A DNA stretch of 64,000 nt from Nitrosomonas marina (lineage in GTDB: Bacteria; Pseudomonadota; Gammaproteobacteria; Burkholderiales; Nitrosomonadaceae). The position numbers and the translations under genes were made by a program. Of this stretch, positions 45,555 through 53,882 are shown piece by piece; position 1 is the first letter of the stretch; each line of letters starts with the position of its first letter. The DNA lies in NCBI RefSeq assembly GCF_900110145.1, contig NZ_FOCP01000006.1, positions 123,629-187,628 of the forward strand, in the 5' to 3' direction. The notes beneath the pieces are model-generated. The model was not told the DNA's origin. It made no database searches and saw only the letters and a program-made list of their open reading frames with translations.

Positions 45555-46960
45555 GTTTTAATCTGTCGCCATGTGGTGCCTTGCGGGGTATCGGCAATTA
45601 ATACGCCGGCTAATTCCAGTTCGGCCCGGATCGCATCGGCGCGTTCGAAATCATGCGCTTTGCGCGCCTGGTTTCGTTCTGCAAGCAATGTTTCTATACG
45701 CGCTGCCGGAAGTACCGCCGACTCTTGTTTAAATTGAAGTGCCTGCAACGCTTGCAATGGTTCCTGTTGCAAAAGTCCCAGCAGTCCGGCGGATGCCAGT
45801 AATTGACCTTTAGCTATTGCTTTCGCCGCGCCGCTGTCAGCAGTATCCAATACGTTTGCCAACTCATGTAAGCGGGCAATAGCCAGAGGCGTATTGAGAT
45901 CATTGCATAGTGCATGCAATAGCGTTTCATCCGCTTCGCTTTCGTTGGCGGATTCAATCGACGCCACTTTAGCAAGACTGGTATAGAAACGCGATAATAT
46001 TCTACGGGCGGTGGCGAGTCGTTGCACACCCCAATCCAGTGGATGGCGATAGCGTGTCGACAGCAAGGCCAGGCGAATTGCTTCGCCGGGGGCTTCGTTC
46101 AGCAGGTCGCGTACCAGCAAAATATTACCGAGCGATTTCGACATCTTTTGTCCGTCGACGGTAACGAAGCTATTGTGCACCCACGTGCGGCAATAAAGAC
46201 GGCCATCATGTGCACAGGTGCCTTGCGCAATTTCATTTTCGTGATGGGGAAATATCAGATCCTGTCCGCCGCCATGAATATCAATAGTGTCGCCGAAGTA
46301 CCGGCCGATCATCGCCGAGCACTCAATATGCCAGCCTGGGCGACCTCTTCCCCAGGGACTATCCCAGCCTGGCTGATCTGGCGTTGACGGTTTCCAGAGT
46401 ACAAAATCCAGCGGATCTCTTTTGTAAGGTGCAATTTCGATGCGAGCACCGGCCTGCATGTCTTCTGGTTGACGGCGTGACAACTGCCCATACTGCGGAT
46501 AAGAAGACACATCAAACAATACATGCTCCTGCGCGACATATGCATGGCCTCGGGTGAGCAGACGCTGTATCAGATCGAGAATATCAGGAATATGATCGGT
46601 AACACGTGGTTCGTGATCAGGCGGAAGAACACCCAATGCCTGCATATCATCATGGTACGCATCGATGTAGCGGGATGTGATTGTCTGAATGGGCAGTCCG
46701 GTTTCAGCAGCCGCCGCATTGATCTTATCGTCGATATCTGTGAAGTTGCGGGCATACAACACTTTTTGAAAATACCCGCGAAGCAGTCGTGCCAATACAT
46801 CAAAAACCACCGCAGGTCTCGCATTGCCGATATGCGCATAGTTATAAACCGTGGGGCCGCATACATACATCGTAATACGATTGGGCCGCGCTGTTTCTAA
46901 ACGTGTTTTGCACCGGGTTAACGTGTTATAGAGCTGAATAGGAGGTGTAGAAATATTCAT
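45551..46960 (-). CDS. cysS: Cysteinyl-tRNA synthetase (probable second, zinc-stress copy)
   Basis: 469 residues of class I CysRS: YVCGPTVYNYAHIGNARP (HIGH region and first zinc Cys), NFTDIDDKI, GWHIECSAM (second zinc Cys), HGGGQDLIFPHHENEIAQ (zinc His and Glu), VDGQKMSKSLGN (KMSKS), and a normal-length DALR/anticodon domain. All zinc ligands are present, so the enzyme itself should still need zinc. It lies 12 bp after a COG0523 GTPase and overlaps yidD by 4 bp. CysRS copies are known in zinc-starvation clusters; a primary copy elsewhere is assumed but not visible. Confidence 0.94.
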   Translation of the reverse strand: MNISTPPIQLYNTLTRCKTRLETARPNRITMYVCGPTVYNYAHIGNARPAVVFDVLARLLRGYFQKVLYARNFTDIDDKINAAAAETGLPIQTITSRYIDAYHDDMQALGVLPPDHEPRVTDHIPDILDLIQRLLTRGHAYVAQEHVLFDVSSYPQYGQLSRRQPEDMQAGARIEIAPYKRDPLDFVLWKPSTPDQPGWDSPWGRGRPGWHIECSAMIGRYFGDTIDIHGGGQDLIFPHHENEIAQGTCAHDGRLYCRTWVHNSFVTVDGQKMSKSLGNILLVRDLLNEAPGEAIRLALLSTRYRHPLDWGVQRLATARRILSRFYTSLAKVASIESANESEADETLLHALCNDLNTPLAIARLHELANVLDTADSGAAKAIAKGQLLASAGLLGLLQQEPLQALQALQFKQESAVLPAARIETLLAERNQARKAHDFERADAIRAELELAGVLIADTPQGTTWRQIKT

Positions 46961-46972
46961 GCTATGATTGTT

Positions 46973-48145
46973 TTAACTGCGAGAGGGCGTATTGGAAATG
47001 TACTTAAAGATTTGTTCCACTGCTTCACGCTCGACGTCCCGGGTAATGAAGACAATTCTGGAACGCCGGTCTTCTCCAGGCCAGGCTGACAGCGGTGCGG
47101 GTGGATGAAATATATGCTGAACACCATGAATAACCATTGGGTAGTCATAGCCCACAATGTTCAGGATACCCTTGACGCGCAGGACGTTACTGCCCACAAA
47201 AACCATCAATAAATCCAGCCATGCCAGATAGCTTTCTTTGGTTATCGGTTTGTCTATACTCAGGCAAAAAGCGCGGATATGGTCGTCGTGACGATTGACG
47301 TCATGAGGGTGGTCATGAGGATGAGGATGATGGTGCTGTCCGTGCCCATGGTCATGGTCATGGTCATGATGGTGATGAGGCTGGTTTATTAGCCCGCTGT
47401 CGGCATTGATTGCATAGGCCTCCTCTTTAAGCCAGCGCGCAACATCAGGGACTTTGCTGTCTGTCGAAAACAAACCCAGATTCAATACATGTTCGGGATC
47501 CACCTGGCCATGTGTAACTTGCCAGCGGAGTGCAGATGGATTGATGCTGTCCAGGCGTTTATGCAATCGGCTGTAATTCTCAGTTGCGACCAGGTCGGAT
47601 TTGGTCAACAGAATGCAATCCGCAACAGCTGCCTGTTTAACTGCTTCGGGATACTGATCGAGCGTGTGCTCTGCGGTTACTCCGTCAATCGTGACGACCA
47701 CGCCATCCAATCGATAGCGGCTTGCAAGTGTGGGTTCGGTCATCAGTGTATGAATGATCGGCGCCGGGTCTGCCAGTCCCGTGGTTTCGATCAGTACCCG
47801 CCGGAACTGGCGCTTGCCCTTACGTGCGAAACGCCATGTAATGTCGCTCAGCGTCTTGACCAGGTCCCCTCTGATTGTACAGCACAGGCATCCGCTGCTC
47901 ATCTCTGTAATGATGTTTTCCGTGCTTTGCGCTACCAGCAAGTGATCGAGCCCGATTTCACCAAACTCGTTAATAATCACCAGGGCGTCAGCCAGTTCGG
48001 GCTGACGTACCAGATGATTCAACACGGTTGTTTTCCCGCTACCCAGGAAGCCAGTCATTAACGTTACAGGAATTAGTGTGTTTATCATTGTTTTAACATC
48101 CAATACCGGAGTCGATACGAATGACATTCGATAATCTTCCAGCAT
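46973..48145 (-). CDS. COG0523 (CobW/ZNG-type) GTPase metallochaperone, copy 2, first gene of the zinc train
   Basis: 390 residues, paralogous along its whole length to the GTPase at 40402-41505. G1 is GFLGSGKTT, the metal motif is GCLCC, with ETTGLADPAP and LTKSD; the histidine-rich loop (residues ~255-285) is longer and richer (HHHHDHDHDHGHGQHHH). The C-terminal domain is CobW_C. ATG 48088 (MINTLIPV) is a likely alternative start, giving 371 residues. The Zur-like site at 48184-48202 lies upstream, and cysS follows after 12 bp. It probably passes zinc to the enzymes encoded behind it. Confidence 0.92.
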   Translation of the reverse strand: MLEDYRMSFVSTPVLDVKTMINTLIPVTLMTGFLGSGKTTVLNHLVRQPELADALVIINEFGEIGLDHLLVAQSTENIITEMSSGCLCCTIRGDLVKTLSDITWRFARKGKRQFRRVLIETTGLADPAPIIHTLMTEPTLASRYRLDGVVVTIDGVTAEHTLDQYPEAVKQAAVADCILLTKSDLVATENYSRLHKRLDSINPSALRWQVTHGQVDPEHVLNLGLFSTDSKVPDVARWLKEEAYAINADSGLINQPHHHHDHDHDHGHGQHHHPHPHDHPHDVNRHDDHIRAFCLSIDKPITKESYLAWLDLLMVFVGSNVLRVKGILNIVGYDYPMVIHGVQHIFHPPAPLSAWPGEDRRSRIVFITRDVEREAVEQIFKYISNTPSRS

Positions 48146-48183
48146 GAAGTGATTTCATTATTTTGTAATATTGCCCACTAAAA

Positions 48184-48202
48184 TGATATGTTATATCATA
48201 AC
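48184..48202. promoter_or_regulatory. Zur-like operator between the zinc train and the secreted protein gene
   Basis: GTTAT-ATC-ATAAC at 48190-48202 is a perfect 5-3-5 palindrome identical in form to the proteobacterial Zur core (GTTATNNNATAAC), with TGATAT on its left. It sits 38 bp from the annotated GTPase start and 92 bp from the divergent gene, so one site could repress both directions. Confidence 0.75.
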
Positions 48203-48294
48203 TTTTTTCAATTCTTTTGAAAAAGAAGGTGCAACGAATATGTACCGATAATTAATGACACTTCCTCATATGAAGAACATTAGGAAATAAAACC

Positions 48295-49200
48295 ATGATA
48301 AAAATTGATTCAGAATCGAAGCTACTGTCATTGCGCTGGTGTTGCACTGTTATCGCGATGGGATTCTTGTTATTGTCGTCGGCCAGAATTCATGCGTACA
48401 CGATAAATACAGAATATTTCATTGGTGTTGATGGTTTATCGACCATCGGCAGCGGAGTTTATGCGGGTTTATCGAATCCTAACGCAGGCCGGTTGACATT
48501 TTTGTTTGGACATCCCAATGATGGTCAACCCAGCCTATCGCATTACCATAGCATTGGTGCTTACAGCTACTCCGGTCCACCTGATAACCCATCGATTAAT
48601 CCGACCAATGTGAATAATCGCTTACCCGAAACATATTCCGGGCAAGCGCCACTACCACTGTCGTCCGGTACCGGTGTTCATTCCGGACGTTTGATCAGCC
48701 AGGCACTTCCAGATCTCGAGTACAGCAACCTTCAGATGCAATCAACACAGAGCCTTGATGGTTTTGCAGCAGGCACAACAGAGGATTACTTGTTCCACAG
48801 CTCAGGGAATCGCTGGTCTGGCGCATTAGATGGCGCTATGGTCGGATTACAGCTGGTTAGCATCACGAATGGGTTGTATATTGCCAATGAACTGGGCGAT
48901 ACAATTTTGGCATCACTGAATGACGTTTATAACCTTGGCTCGGGCAACAATTTATTATTTACACCTACTTTTTTTACAGCAAGTAATGCGGCTGATGGCA
49001 TCTACTCTGCATCGTTCAGACTGGTTGATCTGAATGGCAGCTTGCACGAATCCGGTATATTTAATTTTGATTTTCAGGTTTCACGTCAGGTGTCTGAGCC
49101 TGTTACATTATTATTATTGTTTGCTGGCCTGGTCGGAATTCTTATCGTTCGCACATTTGGATTTTCATCTTTCTCCAGCTATAACATAAAGGTTAATTAG
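48295..49200 (+). CDS. Exported protein with C-terminal membrane tail, zinc-island associated (all3515-like?)
   Basis: 301 residues with a signal peptide (VIAMGFLLLSSARIHA). The mature part has a histidine-containing motif GHPNDGQPSLSHYHSIGAYS, a beta-rich body, and a C-terminal tail SEPVTLLLLFAGLVGILIV resembling PEP-CTERM sorting signals. An RBS (AGGAA) precedes the ATG. It is divergent from the zinc train across the Zur-like site. From memory the features fit the 'all3515 family Zur-repressed PEP-CTERM' group; this assignment is unverified. The protein may bind zinc at the cell envelope. Confidence 0.7.
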   Translation: MIKIDSESKLLSLRWCCTVIAMGFLLLSSARIHAYTINTEYFIGVDGLSTIGSGVYAGLSNPNAGRLTFLFGHPNDGQPSLSHYHSIGAYSYSGPPDNPSINPTNVNNRLPETYSGQAPLPLSSGTGVHSGRLISQALPDLEYSNLQMQSTQSLDGFAAGTTEDYLFHSSGNRWSGALDGAMVGLQLVSITNGLYIANELGDTILASLNDVYNLGSGNNLLFTPTFFTASNAADGIYSASFRLVDLNGSLHESGIFNFDFQVSRQVSEPVTLLLLFAGLVGILIVRTFGFSSFSSYNIKVN

Positions 49201-49201
49201 T

Positions 49202-49411
49202 ATGAGCGCCGAAATACCTGAAACATTTGATGAGTGGCGGTATTGTATTGAACAGGAATGTAAAATCATTTTGACGCGTAAATATATCGAACAGCGGCTG
49301 ACGATATTAACCGCGTTAGATCATGAGGAAACACAGCGATTTATCCGCCTGTATGGCGATCATCACTGGCAACAGGTGGTGAGCTGGTTTGAGCGGGCGC
49401 TCAAATTGTAA
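49202..49411 (+). CDS. Small hypothetical protein following the exported protein
   Basis: 69 residues, acidic and helical: ETFDEWRYCIEQECKIILTR then LDHEETQRFIRLYGDHHWQQ. There is no signal peptide or membrane segment. The ATG lies one base after the stop of the preceding gene, so the two are almost certainly translated together and share the Zur-like promoter. I do not recognise the family. The paired DHH and two Cys residues could bind metal, which is a guess. Confidence 0.65.
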   Translation: MSAEIPETFDEWRYCIEQECKIILTRKYIEQRLTILTALDHEETQRFIRLYGDHHWQQVVSWFERALKL

Positions 49412-49956
49412 AACGCGATGCTACAGAGCGTCTCTAAAATACATCGGTTTAAATAAGATGAGGTGAGAACCAAAAATATTGACATGACATATGTTGATAT
49501 ATATGGAAATATTTTTTGAGAATAATAGTGTATTGTGACGAAACATGGACATTTTGCGATGTCCATCAATGACAATGGTTTTACAGTAATCACATGCTAA
49601 AAAAAACTGAAACAGCAAAACGAAAGTTTTTCGCATCACGTGCCTTTCGGTGTGTCTATGTGCGCGAACAATTGGAATTTTTCAAACCTTATTGACGTCA
49701 GGAAAAGCACGTTGCTTATCAAAAGCGCGAAGAACACTGGATCACATGCAGGAATTGGATGCTGTACCGGGCTCAAATGACCGTGCAAGTTTAGAAGAAG
49801 AATATATGCTGGAATCGAGAGTATGAGGCCGTGAGCAAACAGGAGAGCCGATCGGCATCCCGAGCCTGCTGGTCAGGCCTACGGTTGCATTCTGTTTCGA
49901 AGCACAAAAACACCATGAACATTTATGGCAGGTTATATGATGATTGAGGTTTCCGG
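49412..49956. other. Intergenic region, nothing recognised
   Basis: A 545-bp spacer inside the zinc island. Short open stretches on the plus strand (~49740-49940) look like worn coding DNA (EAVSKQESRSASRACWSGL) but match nothing I know. Near 49931 GGTTATATGATGATT resembles only a Zur half-site. Confidence 0.4.
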
Positions 49957-49977
49957 GTGCCGCAAAAAAAAAGGATC

Positions 49978-50535
49978 ATGCTGAGAAAATCTCTGGCAAC
50001 CGGGTGGTTATTGCTTTTTATGAGTTATAGTCCGGATAATCATTCCTCGGAGGGATCGTTTTCACATGGTCATGGTGCGCATGTGCATGGTAGCGCTTCC
50101 TTGAGGATCGTACTTGATAACAACTTGCTTTTTATCGAATTTGATTCACCTGCGTTTAATCTGGTTGGATTTGAACATGAACCGGCGAATGAAGCGCAGA
50201 AATCAGCCTTGCTAACCGTTAAGCAGGCACTGGATTCGGCCGAGCTGCTGTTTCGATTCACGCCGACGCGTTGCAGGCGGGAAAAGTCAGATATTGAAGT
50301 TCCTTATATTGCTGAACATTATGAGAATCATCCGCGTTCATATCAGCATGATCATGTAGATATCCATGCGAATTATGTTTTTCAGTGTGCGCGGGCTGAA
50401 AAATTAAAAACCATTTCAGTTAATCTTTTCACTTACTTTCCGGGCATTCAGGAAATCCGCGTGCAATGGATTTTTGAAAACAGACAGGGTGTCGCTATAT
50501 TAACCGCAGACAATCCTGGTTTGAAATTTGACTGA
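49978..50535 (+). CDS. zrgA: ZrgA/DUF2796-like periplasmic zinc-binding protein
   Basis: 185 residues from ATG 49978 (AAGGA just upstream); GTG 49957 with GAGG is a valid alternative. A signal-like segment (SLATGWLLLFMSYS) precedes the DUF2796 hallmark: HGHGAHVHGSASLRIVLD near the mature N-terminus, FEFDSPAFNLVGFEH-type centre, and HDHVDIHANYVFQC late in the protein. DUF2796 is ZrgA, which in Vibrio cholerae works with a FtsX-type ABC transporter in zinc uptake. The matching ABC pair and DUF3299 lipoprotein lie ~0.2-1 kb downstream, so the module is complete but rearranged. Confidence 0.85.
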   Translation: MLRKSLATGWLLLFMSYSPDNHSSEGSFSHGHGAHVHGSASLRIVLDNNLLFIEFDSPAFNLVGFEHEPANEAQKSALLTVKQALDSAELLFRFTPTRCRREKSDIEVPYIAEHYENHPRSYQHDHVDIHANYVFQCARAEKLKTISVNLFTYFPGIQEIRVQWIFENRQGVAILTADNPGLKFD

Positions 50536-50697
50536 CAGCTATTGCGAAAAACTGCTGCAAACCATCAGGTTTGGATGTACGATGCCAGTGCCTGTTTATA
50601 AGTACGGCTTTCTAGAGATATACTGCTTGCCTGTGTACATTCTGTGCTTTGTTCGTCATGTCAGCTGGGTGACGTTACAGCTTCTTCGCGCCGCGCG

Positions 50698-51339
50698 TTA
50701 GTCAGTGTATTTTGTAACGCTTGTTACTTCCATTGCATATGCGGCAGTTGCAACGTCATTTTCCGTCAATGTTGTTCTCAACCTGCCTGTCAACCAGACC
50801 GGCTCGTGCAACGCCTCCAGTTTTAGTCCTTGTTCAAAAATGCCATAGACGATTTGATTGGGTGGAGGGGGTGGAACATGAATGCACGCTCCAAAAAACG
50901 GCACTAGAAAAAATCGGGTAACATTTAACTGCGCATCGAATTCCAGTGGTACGATAAAACCCGGTAGTCTTATATTAAGATTATCAAATTCCGGCATGAC
51001 TCGCGTAGAGGTAAGTGCCTGCATGTAGCGATCATCGCTGGTCTGATCTATCGCCAGCATTAATTGATTGCTTAACTGGTCATCATCTGAACCGTCTTCT
51101 ATTTCATCGAGATAATCCGGTGGGTTCATCAATGCATCCAAATCATCCTGCGGCATCAGGTCGATCCATTCGATGGTTCTGTAAAGGTTTTTTTTTGTTT
51201 CCTGAGCGCTACCGAGGGATGCGTGTTTACCGGTTCCTTTATCTGGAATTGAATTCGATTCATTTTGAGAGCATCCGATTATCATCGCAGATATGAGGCC
51301 GATAAGCAGAATAGTTCTGGATATAAATTCTGGTTTCAT
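50698..51339 (-). CDS. DUF3299 lipoprotein, part of the Zrg-like zinc module
   Basis: 213 residues. The lipoprotein signal ILLIGLISAMIIGCSQ gives a lipobox Cys at residue ~23; the frame is open 36 bp upstream, but ATG 51339 fits the signal. The DUF3299 domain has IEWIDLMPQDDLDAL, NIRLPGFIVPLEFD, FFLVPFFGACIHVPPPPPNQ and VWLTGRL. The Cys-His-Pro run suggests a metal or partner site. DUF3299 proteins accompany zinc-responsive MacB/FtsX transporters. The gene is divergent from the ABC pair across a perfect Zur-like palindrome. Confidence 0.85.
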   Translation of the reverse strand: MKPEFISRTILLIGLISAMIIGCSQNESNSIPDKGTGKHASLGSAQETKKNLYRTIEWIDLMPQDDLDALMNPPDYLDEIEDGSDDDQLSNQLMLAIDQTSDDRYMQALTSTRVMPEFDNLNIRLPGFIVPLEFDAQLNVTRFFLVPFFGACIHVPPPPPNQIVYGIFEQGLKLEALHEPVWLTGRLRTTLTENDVATAAYAMEVTSVTKYTD

Positions 51340-51432
51340 AGAAGATCGGATGTGGATGTATTTTTGCATACGCACAAATGTTTCAAAGCAATCATGGAGG
51401 TGTTAATAATAAGCCAGCTTTAGCCTGGTAAT

Positions 51433-51449
51433 ATGTTATGGTATAACAT
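51433..51449. promoter_or_regulatory. Zur-like operator between DUF3299 and the ABC pair
   Basis: ATGTTATGGTATAACAT is a perfect 17-bp palindrome with the GTTAT-N3-ATAAC core and the flanking AT/AT of the E. coli Zur box. It lies 71 bp before the ATPase gene and 94 bp before the DUF3299 start. It is the best of the three sites. Confidence 0.82.
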
Positions 51450-51519
51450 TCTGGTTTGGTGTTGTGGTTTTAAGAAAGAGATCCCATTGCGCCCAGTTTT
51501 TCCGTGTGAATGCCAATAA

Positions 51520-52215
51520 ATGCCGCTTGATGCAATAAAAATCAAAAACCTGTGTTTTTCGTATCCAGGAATATCGCAGACCTTTTGGCTGGAAATACCA
51601 GAATGGCGTATCGCTCAAGGTGAACGAATATTTCTCAAAGGCGCGTCCGGTTCGGGAAAATCAACCCTGTTGAATTTGTTGTCTGGTATTCTGGTTGCAA
51701 CACACGGCACCATAGAAATTCTCGGACAAGATCTATGCGTGCTATCAGCCCGTCAAAGAGATCGTTTTCGAGCGGCACATATTGGTATCGTATTTCAGCA
51801 ATTCAATCTTGTGCCCTATTTAAGTGTCTACGATAACATCCGTCTGGCTGCTTACTTCGGACGTAAAAAACAGGACGATCTCGACATAACCATAAAACAG
51901 CTTTTTACTGTATTGAATCTGGATGACGCACTGATCATGAGAAAAGCCGGCAATCTCAGCGTTGGACAACAGCAGCGTGTGGCAATTGCCCGTGCATTGG
52001 TGAACAGACCCGAGATCCTGGTCGTAGATGAACCTACTTCTGCATTAGATAACGATTTGCGCGATGCGTTTATGGATATGCTGTTGGAAATTTGTCGAGT
52101 ACATGCGAGTACGTTAATTTTTGTCAGTCATGACGCCACGTTGACACGTTTTTTTGACACTATTGTCAACATGTCGGACATTAATCAGGCGGGAGCCAAA
52201 ACGAATGTTTTTTAA
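51520..52215 (+). CDS. ABC transporter ATPase of MacB/LolD type (Zrg-like)
   Basis: 231 residues. Walker A is GASGSGKST, Q-loop FQQFNLVPYLSVYDNI, signature LSVGQQQRVAIARAL, Walker B ILVVDEPTSALD and the switch histidine in FVSHD. All catalytic parts are intact. It pairs with the FtsX-type permease whose start lies inside its 3' end. Together with ZrgA and DUF3299 it forms the zinc-responsive transporter-like complex; whether it imports zinc or drives a periplasmic step mechanically, as MacB does, is open. Confidence 0.92.
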   Translation: MPLDAIKIKNLCFSYPGISQTFWLEIPEWRIAQGERIFLKGASGSGKSTLLNLLSGILVATHGTIEILGQDLCVLSARQRDRFRAAHIGIVFQQFNLVPYLSVYDNIRLAAYFGRKKQDDLDITIKQLFTVLNLDDALIMRKAGNLSVGQQQRVAIARALVNRPEILVVDEPTSALDNDLRDAFMDMLLEICRVHASTLIFVSHDATLTRFFDTIVNMSDINQAGAKTNVF

Positions 52216-53461
52216 TGTGGCCTGGCATAGCTTGCTTAACCGGAAATATGCTGTGTTACTCGCCTTGATTTCAGTCACCATCAGCATCTATGCTCTGTTG
52301 GGTGTCGAGCATGTCCGCCATGAAGCAAAAGCAAGTTTTAGCAAAACGATTTCAGGCGTTGATCTCATTGTCGGAGCGCGTACCGGTCAGTTAAATCTAT
52401 TGTTATATTCGGTCTTTCATATGGGCAGCGCGACGAATAATATTGCATGGGAGAGTTTTCTTGAACTGGAGAACGAACCCAATGTGGCCTGGGTAATTCC
52501 GATTTCATTAGGAGATTCTCATCGCGGTTACAGAGTAACCGGCACGACGCAAGACTACTTTAAACATTTTCGGTTTGGTCAGGGTACGACCTTGCAATTC
52601 AAGGAGGGCCGTCCTTTTGAACAGCTATTCGACGTTGTGATTGGCGCAGCTGTGGCTGAAAAGCTGGGCTATCGGTTATATGACGAAATTATTCTGGCGC
52701 ATGGTCTTGGACAGACCAGTTTCAGTCTGCACGACGATTATTCGTTTCGAGTAGTTGGTATTTTGCAGCCTACCGGCACACCCGTCGACCAGGCGCTGTA
52801 TATCAGCCTGCAAGGTATGGAAGCGATTCACCTGAATTGGAAAGATGGCGTAAAACTACCTGGCAGGAGTGTGACAGCGCAAACGTTGGACAAATTGGAC
52901 CTGACCCCAAAAAGCATTACCGCCTTAATGATAGGCCTGAAATCGAAAGTAACCATTTTTACTGTGCAACGGCAGATTAATAACTATTCCAAGGAACCGC
53001 TGACAGCAATTTTGCCGGGTATCGCACTGGCTGAACTGTGGCAAATGATGGGCGTCATGGAAAATACACTCAGGTTGATTTCAGCTCTGGTATTATTTTC
53101 TTCACTGTTAGGATTAAGCACCATGCTGCTCTCTTCTTTGCGTGAAAGGCGGCAGGAAATCGCAGTGATGCGCGCGATAGGCGCGAGCCCGCTTTTTGTG
53201 TTTTTGGTCATTCAAACCGAAACTTTATTGATAACTGCGACGGGGATGATTGCAGCCGTTGCTGCGCTGACGGTAAGCATATTATCAGCACAAAAATATC
53301 TGCTTGAGAATTATGGGGTTTTCATTGATTCGTTTATTCTCAGCAGCGAAATGATCATTGTGCTGGGGAGTGTTCTGGCAGGTGCGCTGATGCTTGGCCT
53401 TATCCCTTCGCTAAGCGCCTACCGGATGTCGCTCCATCATGGACTTGCCGCAAAAGCCTAG
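52205..53461 (+). CDS. FtsX-family ABC permease (Zrg-like)
   Basis: About 418 residues from ATG 52205 (GGGAG upstream), overlapping the ATPase gene by 11 bp. The topology is that of MacB/FtsX: helix ~14-34 (YAVLLALISVTISIYALLG), a large periplasmic domain (~35-280), then three helices with LISALVLFSSLLGLSTMLL and the cytoplasmic coupling segment RERRQEIAVMRAIGASPLFV. It has no N-terminal lipobox. Such permeases transmit force to periplasmic partners; here the likely partners are ZrgA and the DUF3299 lipoprotein. Confidence 0.92.
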   Translation: MFFNVAWHSLLNRKYAVLLALISVTISIYALLGVEHVRHEAKASFSKTISGVDLIVGARTGQLNLLLYSVFHMGSATNNIAWESFLELENEPNVAWVIPISLGDSHRGYRVTGTTQDYFKHFRFGQGTTLQFKEGRPFEQLFDVVIGAAVAEKLGYRLYDEIILAHGLGQTSFSLHDDYSFRVVGILQPTGTPVDQALYISLQGMEAIHLNWKDGVKLPGRSVTAQTLDKLDLTPKSITALMIGLKSKVTIFTVQRQINNYSKEPLTAILPGIALAELWQMMGVMENTLRLISALVLFSSLLGLSTMLLSSLRERRQEIAVMRAIGASPLFVFLVIQTETLLITATGMIAAVAALTVSILSAQKYLLENYGVFIDSFILSSEMIIVLGSVLAGALMLGLIPSLSAYRMSLHHGLAAKA

Positions 53462-53882
53462 CAGATCCGTGAATTTTAGTCTTGTTTTGTCGTATTATGC
53501 TACGATGGCCTGAATTCCTGAGGTCAGTACAAATTGTTCCGCTGAAATTACTGAAGCGCTGGTTTTTAATTGTAATGGTTAAAATGAAATGCGATGGAAA
53601 CGCCGCAGAGCCCTGATCTTCGCTTCACTTCCCGACGCTTCTCCACAGCATCGGCGAGTTGATTCAACACCAGCCCGGTGGTTCCAAAACTGATGCAACC
53701 CTCGATATTGCCCTGGCCGCTTACCAGTTCTTCGTCTCCCGTCGCGATTCGTGCCGCCACAGAATGATGTGGCGGCCCTCACTACTCTTGGGTGCAGCGA
53801 TTATGTGACGGACAATTGTGCGTATTCACAGTTTTAAACAGCCAATTGCAACCGCTTTCAATGTTTCTGACTTATCGATGTA
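53462..53882. other. Intergenic region with an unassigned minus-strand reading frame
   Basis: On the minus strand ~53566-53780 is open and protein-like (IATGDEELVSGQGNIEGCIS, FGTTGLVLNQLADAVEKRRE), without RBS, signal or a family I can name. It may be a gene remnant. No terminator was found. Confidence 0.35.

Noticed and set aside
47320..47390. Short tandem repeat (CATGGT/GATGAT-type) as a microsatellite or CRISPR-like array
   Set aside because: It encodes the HDHDHGH loop of the GTPase in frame and has no spacer structure.
49925..49945. GGTTATATGATGATT upstream of zrgA as a Zur site
   Set aside because: The right arm matches at only two of five positions. Regulation of zrgA by a nearer true site was not found, so it is left open.
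53566..53782. Minus-strand frames of ~65 codons as a gene
   Set aside because: Two overlapping frames are equally open, with no start signal and no family. Kept only as an unassigned remnant in the intergenic entry.
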